Assembly (NCBI GenBank): GCA_964436345.1
Contig: CAYTCC010000033.1
Coordinates: 1 to 12,963 of the forward strand
Direction of reading: 5' to 3'
Length of the DNA stretch: 12,963 nucleotides
From: GCA-002694895 sp964436345
GTDB lineage: Bacteria > Chloroflexota > Dehalococcoidia > Lucifugimonadales > GCA-002694895
Of the stretch, positions 1 through 5,565 are shown piece by piece (position 1 is the stretch's first letter; each line of letters begins with the position of its first letter). The notes below the pieces were generated by a model. That model was not told where the DNA came from. It searched no databases and worked only from the letters and a program-made list of their open reading frames with translations. The position numbers and the translations under genes are program-made.

Positions 1-48
1 TGTTCCATTGATTATTAATCCGTCTTTTAATGCTATAGTTTGATTCAT
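1..48 (-). CDS. N-terminus of a probable amidohydrolase (partial)
   Basis: The reverse strand opens with ATG at 48 and reads MNQTIALKDGLIINGT before running off the left edge. A short beta-strand pattern of the form 'x-I-K-N/D-G-x-I-I-x-G-T' is typical of the start of metal-dependent amidohydrolases (D-aminoacylase, dihydroorotase and imidazolonepropionase-like proteins), where it begins the small beta-sandwich domain. Only 16 codons are visible, so neither metal ligands nor substrate class can be judged. It is divergent from the PDZ gene at 140, with 91 bp between them. No clear Shine-Dalgarno sequence precedes the ATG. It could also be an unrelated protein with a similar start. Confidence 0.45.
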   Translation of the reverse strand, partial: MNQTIALKDGLIINGT

Positions 49-139
49 ATTATTTACAGTAAAACAAAAATTATTAATAATTACTTAATAATTACATATT
101 AACATTAAACAATTATTTAATTTAATACGGAAAACAATT
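49..139. promoter_or_regulatory. Divergent intergenic region with a candidate rightward promoter
   Basis: This 91-bp, almost purely A/T spacer lies between two divergent genes. A TTAACA hexamer at 99-104 (one mismatch to TTGACA) is followed 16-17 bp later by TTTAAT/TTAATA around 121-127, which is a plausible sigma70-type promoter for the gene at 140. If real, the mRNA leader would be only a few bases long, consistent with no ribosome-binding site before ATG 140. The base composition makes chance matches common. Confidence 0.3.
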
Positions 140-821
140 ATGAAAATAAAAGATTCTAAATTTTATCTTTTAGGTGGGATATTTACCATTTTAATCTTAA
201 TTGCCGCTATAGTACCCTCTCTAATAATTTCAAATAATGCTAATGCAAGCAATAAAGAAATAATAAGTAATCATAGAATGGATAAATCACCTTCAATGGG
301 TAAAAAAGATCTTATGATGAAAAAAAATCATAGAATGGATAAATCACCTTCAATGGGTAAAAAAGATCTTATGATGAAAANNNNNNNNNNNNNNNNNNNN
401 NNNNNNNNNNNNNNNNNNNNNNNNNNNNNNNNNNNNNNNNNNNNNNNNNNNNNNNNNNNNNNNNNNNNNNNNNNNNNNNNAAAATCATAGAATATTTAAA
501 GATCCAGTAATGGGTAAAAAAGATCTTATGATGGGGAAAAAATCATACAATGGTATAGGTGCAAAAATAAAATTAAATTCAGATAACGAAACCATGATTA
601 GTTTTATATATAAAAACGGACCTGCTCACAACTCCGGGATAAGACCTGGGGATATAATAGTTGAAATTAACGGAGCATCACTAAAAGGTAAAACTCTTTC
701 TGAAATTACTAATATAATCAAAAATGATAATTCAAACGAAATTGATTTATTAATACAACACACTCTTTCAGAAACTCCAATTTCCCTGAAAATCACTAAA
801 GCACTAATCAACTTAAAATAA
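140..821 (+). CDS. Secreted PDZ-domain protein with Met/Lys/His-rich tandem repeats, interrupted by an assembly gap
   Basis: The visible halves (140-380 and 481-821) are best read as one gene. The N-terminus has a Lys-rich start, a hydrophobic segment at about residues 9-31 and an A-N-A signal peptidase I site at 34-36, so the product is probably exported. From residue 44 come 19-residue repeats, NHRMDKSPSMGKKDLMMKK, two identical before the gap and one diverged after it (starting at 483). From about 546 a PDZ domain follows, resembling those of C-terminal processing proteases: Y-N-G-I-G start, carboxylate-loop-type region, then N-G-P-A-x-x-S-G-I-R-P-G-D-I-I-x-x-I-N-G. The gene stops directly after the PDZ, so no S41 or trypsin protease domain is attached. 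It presumably binds peptides or protein termini outside the membrane; the repeat's function is unknown. With exactly 100 N the halves are out of frame, but the gap length is a placeholder (see findings). Confidence 0.75.
269..539 (+). repeat. 57-bp in-frame tandem repeat spanning the assembly gap
   Basis: Unit 1 is 269-325 and unit 2 starts at 326. All 55 visible bases of unit 2 (326-380) match unit 1 exactly, including third codon positions, which implies recent duplication or gene conversion. A third, diverged unit starts at 483 after the N run: its first three codons and its M-G-K-K-D-L-M-M end are kept, while the middle differs. The 57-bp period is a multiple of three, so gain or loss of units keeps the frame. 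The number of units in the gap is unknown. Confidence 0.9.
381..480. other. Assembly gap (100 N)
   Basis: Exactly 100 N is a conventional placeholder for a scaffold gap of unknown size. It lies inside a perfect 57-bp tandem repeat, which short-read assemblers commonly fail to cross. Confidence 0.97.
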
Positions 822-841
822 AAATGTATTTTTATCTTAAA

Positions 842-892
842 AAATCGAATCTATTGATTTTAAATGCCTTTATAAAATAGTTGATTCGATTT
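842..892 (+). terminator. Hairpin followed by a T-rich run, probable terminator
   Basis: AAATCGAATC at 842-851 is complementary to GATTCGATTT at 883-892. Pairing can continue inward imperfectly (853-860 with 874-881, including two G-T pairs), leaving a loop of about 13 nt. T-rich sequence follows (to about 905). It lies 20 bp after the stop of the PDZ gene and before the tRNA, so it probably ends the PDZ transcript. The base of the stem is A/T-rich, making it a weak rather than classic rho-independent terminator. Confidence 0.5.
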
Positions 893-928
893 ATAATTTC
901 TTTTTAACGGCACAAAAAATAATAAATA

Positions 929-934
929 TATAAT
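929..934 (+). promoter_or_regulatory. Candidate -10 box for the tRNA-Arg gene
   Basis: A perfect TATAAT lies five bases upstream of the tRNA's first base. A -35 match is weak (TTAACG at 904-909 would give a long 19-bp spacer). The position implies transcription starting at or within a base or two of the mature tRNA 5' end. Confidence 0.4.
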
Positions 935-939
935 AACGA

Positions 940-1011
940 GCCCCTGTAGCTCAGAGGATAGAGCGTCGGTTTCCTAAACCGTGTGCCTGGGTTCGAGTCC
1001 CAGCAGGGGCG
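940..1011 (+). tRNA. tRNA-Arg (anticodon CCT)
   Basis: A full cloverleaf can be folded by eye. The acceptor stem is GCCCCTG (940-946) with CAGGGGC (1004-1010). The D stem is GCTC/GAGC (949-952 and 961-964). The anticodon arm is TCGGT/ACCGT (966-970 and 978-982) with loop TTCCTAA, giving anticodon CCT at 973-975. The T arm is CTGGG-TTCGAGT-CCCAG. The variable loop is short (4 nt), the discriminator base is G1011, and CCA is not encoded. The outermost anticodon-stem pair (966/982) is a T-T mismatch. It should decode AGG codons. A protein gene begins only 10 nt downstream. Confidence 0.95.
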
Positions 1012-1021
1012 TTTAAAAAAA

Positions 1022-1486
1022 ATGAATAATTTAAATACAGGAATATTACTATTTGCGATATTAAGCTTAATATTTAGTATATTTAGCTTATATAGCGTTA
1101 ATAATAATAAACAAAAAATAGAATTAATTAATTCAAACTCTAATCAACTAGAAAACAATCCTCTTTCAGAATCCTTAGGTTTAACAAGCCCAAGTTTAAA
1201 TAAATCAGCTATTAAAAGTTTAACTGAAGTAAGTGATAAAAGATCTGAGTTAATAAGCTGCTTATGGTATGAGAATATGATGCTTAACTTAAATGTCCCT
1301 GAAAATGCTAATGTCGAATATTATTCTGGTGTATATAACAATCTACTAGAATCACTTACAGAATCAGACAATAAAGACAATGTTATTATGGAACTTGATA
1401 ATTATTGCAATGAAAATAGAGCTTTAATGTTTTTCTTGCTATTAGATAGAATGAAGATAATTTTAGAAGAATCTGGTAAAGAATAA
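1022..1486 (+). CDS. Small membrane-anchored protein of unknown function
   Basis: This 154-residue protein is not one I recognise. Residues about 6-25 form one hydrophobic helix, and the rest is a polar, Asn/Ser/Glu-rich domain probably outside the cytoplasm. Residues 30-75 look flexible. The region 76-150 is more ordered (predicted helical by eye), with two cysteines at 80 and 129 that might pair if exported. ATG 1022 is chosen because the same frame upstream reads into the tRNA (an apparent start at 983 lies in its anticodon arm). Only 10 nt separate it from the tRNA, so there is no room for an independent promoter and no Shine-Dalgarno sequence is seen. It ends 2 nt before the alpha/beta hydrolase gene and is probably its operon partner. 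Confidence 0.7.
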   Translation: MNNLNTGILLFAILSLIFSIFSLYSVNNNKQKIELINSNSNQLENNPLSESLGLTSPSLNKSAIKSLTEVSDKRSELISCLWYENMMLNLNVPENANVEYYSGVYNNLLESLTESDNKDNVIMELDNYCNENRALMFFLLLDRMKIILEESGKE

Positions 1487-1488
1487 CT

Positions 1489-2433
1489 ATGCTTGAACAA
1501 ATTAAAGAAATGAAATATAAAAAGCAATATATCTATATTGCTTTAGGGATAGCAATGCTAGCAATATTATATATTTTGATTTCTGTATACATTACGAGTC
1601 TTGCATATAAGACTATAATTAATCTTCCTGAAATTTCTCCAAAAGATTACGGATTACAATATGAAGAAGTAGAATTTCAATCTACAGATAATAGTGGGTT
1701 AACACTTAGAGGATGGTGGATTCCTAATGACTCAAAAAACACAATAATTTACTTGCATGGCATAGATAGCAATAGAGCAGGTCATACATCAGAACAAACT
1801 GTGCCACCAGGGCTAGAAGTATTAAAAAATATGCATTCAATGGGTTATTCAATATTTACTTTTGATCTAAGAGGTCATGGTTTATCCGAAGCAGCTAAAG
1901 TTGGCCTCGGACTAAAAGAGATTGCAGACATTAAAGGTGCAATAAATTATTTAGAAACATCAAAAAATGTTGAAAAAGTAGCATTATATGGAATAAGTTA
2001 TGGGGCTGTGCTCGCAATTCTTGCAGGAAATGTAGATGAAAATGTTAAAGGAATATTCATCGATAGCCCATACAATATGATTACAGATTTAATTACAGGT
2101 GAAATTCCAAGAAGAACTCCTATCCCAGGATTTGTTGCCGGATTATTATCTCAAGGAATTGTTTGGAGTTCAATTTGGCTTGAGGGAATAAATCTTGATG
2201 AAATCAGACCATACGAAACAATTGAAAATCTGAAATACCCTGTTTTAATGGTGCATTGTGTAGATGATAAAAGAATACCCATTTACCACTCAGATCAAAT
2301 TAATGAAAATGCGCCTCTTGATACCTTATATCACAAATTTGAAAATTGTGGTGGGCATGGAAAAGCTTATGAATCGAATAAAACCTATTATCTGGGCTTT
2401 GCAAAAACATATTTTAATCGTATATTCCAATAA
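1489..2433 (+). CDS. Membrane-anchored alpha/beta hydrolase
   Basis: A 314-residue serine hydrolase of the alpha/beta fold. Residues about 14-40 form a transmembrane anchor. The catalytic core follows: the oxyanion-hole H-G at 90-91 after strand IIYLHG, the F-D-L-R-G-H-G motif at 125-131, the nucleophile elbow G-I-S-Y-G with Ser170, the acid probably Asp260 (V-D-D-K at 258-261), and His290 in G-G-H-G-K. All three triad positions are present in the right order, so it should be active. The family (DUF1749/BAAT/BEM46-like, often annotated 'alpha/beta hydrolase') covers esterases, lipases and acyl-peptide hydrolases, and the substrate cannot be read from sequence. The stop overlaps the next gene's ATG by one base (TAATG), implying translational coupling with the CocE-type hydrolase. 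Confidence 0.88.
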   Translation: MLEQIKEMKYKKQYIYIALGIAMLAILYILISVYITSLAYKTIINLPEISPKDYGLQYEEVEFQSTDNSGLTLRGWWIPNDSKNTIIYLHGIDSNRAGHTSEQTVPPGLEVLKNMHSMGYSIFTFDLRGHGLSEAAKVGLGLKEIADIKGAINYLETSKNVEKVALYGISYGAVLAILAGNVDENVKGIFIDSPYNMITDLITGEIPRRTPIPGFVAGLLSQGIVWSSIWLEGINLDEIRPYETIENLKYPVLMVHCVDDKRIPIYHSDQINENAPLDTLYHKFENCGGHGKAYESNKTYYLGFAKTYFNRIFQ

Positions 2434-4130
2434 TGAATAAAAATATATATGTTCAAAAAGATGTTCCCTGCAAAATGCGAGACGGAACAATCTTATATTC
2501 AGATATATATACCAAAGACAACCATTCTCAAAACCCTGTTTTAATTTGTAGAACCCCTTATGATAAAACAAGATCAACTTATACTCAGGATGCTAAAATC
2601 TTAACCTCAAAAGAATATACCGTCATTGTTCAAGACGTGAGAGGCAGATTTAAATCAGAAGGTGAATTTATATGGATGTGGGAAAACAAATATTTAACAG
2701 GTGATGCTGAAGATGCTTACGATACAATAGAATGGGCTTCAAAGTTAAATTTATGTAATGGGACTGTTGGAACCTGGGGGCATTCAAATCCATCATGGCA
2801 TACCTGGATGATGTTATTATCAGAGCATCCTAATTTAAAATCTGCTTTATCAAGTGGAATGGCAGCAAAAACTTTAGATTTAACGAGAGGAATATTTGAA
2901 ACAGGCAGGAGACTTGAATGGACATATCAGCTAGCTTCTCCTGTAAGAAAAAAATTAGATGATAAAAGCGGTCCTTACGAACAATTAGAATCTATAAAGC
3001 AATGGAATCGGGTAGAAAGAGGGAAATATATATGGTGGACTCCATTATCAACATTGCCAAAAGAGCCATTTTCAACCCTTTATGATCCTTTAGTAAAATT
3101 AATGAAAAATTCACATGTTGAAATGCAAGATTTTTCAGATGTATATCCAAAAGTAAAAGTTCCAATAATGCATATAACGGGTTGGTGGGATAGATTGATA
3201 GGTACTGTAGATACATTCATAGGTTTAGATAAACAAGAAAATCAGATCAAAAATTACCATAAATTAATTATAGGTCCATGGGGTCATGACAATGGAAATT
3301 TGAAAGGCAATATTGGTCCTGTCAATTACGGCGAAGAAGCAGATGAATCTTATTCGGATTTAATAATAAAATGGTACGATCATCAGTTTAAAGGCAAGGA
3401 ATTAATCTTTCCTGAAAATAAAAGAGTTAAATTATTTATTTTAGGAAATAACAAATGGGAATATTATTCTGAATGGCCTCCTAAAAATTCAGAAAATGAA
3501 ATATATTACCTGCATTCTAACGGAGATGCTAATGTTAAAAATTCAAATGGTATTTTAAATAACAAATTACCAAACCAAGAACCTCCAGATATATATAAAT
3601 ATGATCCAAGAGATCCTGTTATGAGTCTTATGTTACAAAACTCACAAACAATACCCATGGATCAACGTCCAAATCATAATAGGGATGACATACTTTTATA
3701 TGAAACTGAAAAATTCACATCAGTAACTAAATTCATTGGTAATCCTATTGTTAAACTTTGGGCTTCATCTGATGCAAAAGATACAGATTGGGTAGTAAAG
3801 CTCGCAATAGTTTATAAAGATGATATGCCAGTAAATTTATGTTACGAAATCCTAAGAGCAAAATACAGAAATAGTTATGAAAATTATGATTTAATCCCTA
3901 ATACAAACCCCATAGAATATACAATTAAGTTGCGGCCTTTGGGCATAAATGTACTAGAAGGCCAAAAATTAAGACTATATATCGCTAGTTCAGATTTTCC
4001 AAATCATGACAGAAACCATAATACAGGAAAGGATTTCTGGGATGATTGCGAGTTTAAAATAGCTACACAAAAAATATACCATGATGCAAATTACCCTTCG
4101 AGATTAATTCTCCCAAAAATAAAGGATTAA
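2433..4130 (+). CDS. CocE/NonD-family (peptidase S15-like) hydrolase
   Basis: A 565-residue protein matching the two-part architecture of cocaine esterase, glutaryl-7-ACA acylase and X-Pro dipeptidyl peptidase. An N-terminal alpha/beta hydrolase begins with M-R-D-G-T-x-L-x-x-D (15-24). R-T-P-Y-D-K at 40-45 supplies the oxyanion Tyr43, and Q-D-V-R-G-R-F is at 67-73. The likely triad is Ser118 in G-H-S-N-P-S, Asp253 in G-W-W-D, and His285 in G-P-W-G-H. The C-terminal part (from about 390, Y-D-P-R-D-P-V) is the jelly-roll X-Pro_dipeptidyl_C domain. The elbow is unusual, since the family normally has G-x-S-Y-x-G. Members cleave esters or amides of small molecules and the substrate here is unknown. 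No signal peptide is seen. It starts inside the stop codon of the upstream hydrolase and ends 5 nt before the flavoprotein gene. Confidence 0.9.
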   Translation: MNKNIYVQKDVPCKMRDGTILYSDIYTKDNHSQNPVLICRTPYDKTRSTYTQDAKILTSKEYTVIVQDVRGRFKSEGEFIWMWENKYLTGDAEDAYDTIEWASKLNLCNGTVGTWGHSNPSWHTWMMLLSEHPNLKSALSSGMAAKTLDLTRGIFETGRRLEWTYQLASPVRKKLDDKSGPYEQLESIKQWNRVERGKYIWWTPLSTLPKEPFSTLYDPLVKLMKNSHVEMQDFSDVYPKVKVPIMHITGWWDRLIGTVDTFIGLDKQENQIKNYHKLIIGPWGHDNGNLKGNIGPVNYGEEADESYSDLIIKWYDHQFKGKELIFPENKRVKLFILGNNKWEYYSEWPPKNSENEIYYLHSNGDANVKNSNGILNNKLPNQEPPDIYKYDPRDPVMSLMLQNSQTIPMDQRPNHNRDDILLYETEKFTSVTKFIGNPIVKLWASSDAKDTDWVVKLAIVYKDDMPVNLCYEILRAKYRNSYENYDLIPNTNPIEYTIKLRPLGINVLEGQKLRLYIASSDFPNHDRNHNTGKDFWDDCEFKIATQKIYHDANYPSRLILPKIKD

Positions 4131-4135
4131 ATAAT

Positions 4136-4804
4136 ATGAACAAAAAATCTCAAGCATATATACATTCGATAAATCTGAAACAAAAAGAAATGATTGATAT
4201 TTCAAAAGATTTTTTCAATAAAATGAAAACAAGAAGAACAATCAGAGACTTTTCATCAAAAGAAATTCCTGTAAAAGTATTAGAAAATGCAATTAAAGCA
4301 GCTGGCAGAGCCCCTAGTGGGGCGAATCAGCAACCTTGGCATTTTGTCATAGTCAGTAATAAAAAAATCAAAAAATCCATTAGAGATGCCGCTGAAAAAG
4401 AAGAACAAGCATTTTATACAAAAAGAGCTCCAAAAGAATGGCTAAATGCCCTAAAGCATATAGGCACAGATGCTAACAAACCACATCTTGAAAAGGCTCC
4501 TTATTTAATTATTATATTTGCTGAAAGATATTCCGTAAATAAAAAATCTGAAAAAATAAAAAACTATTATGTTTCCGAATCAGTTGGTATTGCAACAGGA
4601 TTCTTAATCACAGCTTTACATTTAGCAGGACTAGTAACTTTAACTCACACACCTAGTCCAATGAAATTTTTAAACAAAATTTTAAATCGACCTTCTAATG
4701 AATCGGCTTACCTCATTATTGCAGTTGGTTATCCTGAAGGTGACGCTACTGTCCCTGTAATAAGCAAAAAAAAGATAAATGAATTTCTGACAAAATTCAC
4801 ATGA
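4136..4804 (+). CDS. Iodotyrosine-deiodinase-like FMN reductase (nitroreductase fold)
   Basis: A 222-residue nitroreductase-superfamily flavoprotein. R-R-T-I-R-D-F at 33-39 is the FMN-phosphate loop, and A-P-S-G-A-N-Q-Q-P-W at 59-68 is the second FMN contact. From memory of human iodotyrosine deiodinase (IYD), the active-site lid residues Glu157, Tyr161 and Lys182 align without gaps to Glu90, Tyr94 and Lys115 here, which is the triad that grips the amino-acid part of halotyrosine. The C-terminal blocks G-L-V-T-L-T-H-T-P, L-N-R-P-S-x-E and V-G-Y-P-E-G-D-A-T-V-P also match IYD closely. The expected reaction is reductive removal of halogen from halotyrosines or halophenols using FMN. Function in a bacterium without thyroid hormone is inference, and it may reduce another phenolic or nitro substrate. 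AAGGA lies 9 nt before the chosen ATG. No membrane anchor is present, unlike mammalian IYD. Confidence 0.88.
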   Translation: MNKKSQAYIHSINLKQKEMIDISKDFFNKMKTRRTIRDFSSKEIPVKVLENAIKAAGRAPSGANQQPWHFVIVSNKKIKKSIRDAAEKEEQAFYTKRAPKEWLNALKHIGTDANKPHLEKAPYLIIIFAERYSVNKKSEKIKNYYVSESVGIATGFLITALHLAGLVTLTHTPSPMKFLNKILNRPSNESAYLIIAVGYPEGDATVPVISKKKINEFLTKFT

Positions 4805-4845
4805 ATAAAATATAATGATCATTCAATTTATATAATAGGTAAAAT

Positions 4846-5565
4846 ATGCTATTCCCCGGTTTTGGAACTTTAATCAATGCGGCAGTAATGATAATGACAG
4901 GATCATTAGGTGTATTTCTAGGTACAAAAATCCCTGAGAGAATAAGAGAAATAAGCCTGATAGGATTAGGTCTTATAACAATTATGGTTGGAGTAGAAGC
5001 ATTTTTAGAAACATCTCATGCAGTAATCCCTCTAATTTCAATTTTACTTGGTGGCGTAACAGGCTCATTAATTCAAATAGAATATAAATTGGAGCAAATA
5101 GGCGAATGGTTAAAGAAAAAAACTTATTCAAAAAATGATGGCATAAATCCCAAAAGAAAAACTTTTGTTGAAGGTTTTGTGGTATCAAGCCTCATAGCCT
5201 GTGTCGGACCACTAGCAATTTTAGCTCCATTAAATGAAGTGATTTCAAAAGATCTTGGTTTGATTTTTGTTAAAACCGGATTAGACGGAATAATGGTTTT
5301 TGTATACTCTGGCACTATGGGAATAGGTGTGTTATTTAGTTCTATATCTGTATTATTAGTTCAGGGATTTTTTACTTTTCTTTCTCTTATAATAGGAAAT
5401 ACATTTTTAAATGAAGAAATGATCAAAGAGTTAACTTCGACAGGAGGTTTAATGATCTTATCTATTGCATTCAGATTACTCAATATAAAGAAAATACCTT
5501 CTGCTGACCTCATCCCAGGCTTAATATTTGCACCACTGGTAGTATTTACAATATCCTATTTTTAA
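4846..5565 (+). CDS. DUF554 family membrane protein
   Basis: A 239-residue polytopic membrane protein. It opens with G-T-L-I-N-A (7-12) and has about seven or eight hydrophobic segments. The sequence I-x-Y-K-L-E-x-I-G-E-W-L-K follows the third helix, then F-V-E-G-F-V-V-S-S-L-I-A-C-V-G-P-L-A-I-L, T-G-L-D-G-I and L-T-S-T-G-G-L-M-I-L. These blocks and the length are those of DUF554 (YdfK/YqgA), a family with no established transport substrate. AGGT 8 nt before the ATG supports the start. It is 41 nt downstream of the flavoprotein gene, probably the last cistron of the 1022-5565 run. Its stop codon overlaps the stop of the converging molybdenum hydroxylase gene. Confidence 0.88.
   Translation: MLFPGFGTLINAAVMIMTGSLGVFLGTKIPERIREISLIGLGLITIMVGVEAFLETSHAVIPLISILLGGVTGSLIQIEYKLEQIGEWLKKKTYSKNDGINPKRKTFVEGFVVSSLIACVGPLAILAPLNEVISKDLGLIFVKTGLDGIMVFVYSGTMGIGVLFSSISVLLVQGFFTFLSLIIGNTFLNEEMIKELTSTGGLMILSIAFRLLNIKKIPSADLIPGLIFAPLVVFTISYF

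Noticed and set aside
269..539. Possible CRISPR array
   Set aside because: Units are directly adjacent without spacers, have a 57-bp coding period and stay in frame with a secreted protein.
940..1011. tRNA-Arg as an integration (att) site for a mobile element
   Set aside because: No integrase, direct repeat of the tRNA 3' end or phage-like gene is visible in the window.
983..1021. Upstream extension of the 1022 gene to an ATG at 983
   Set aside because: The extension lies inside the tRNA-Arg (anticodon and T arms); its codons are dictated by tRNA structure, and ATG 1022 begins a sensible membrane anchor.
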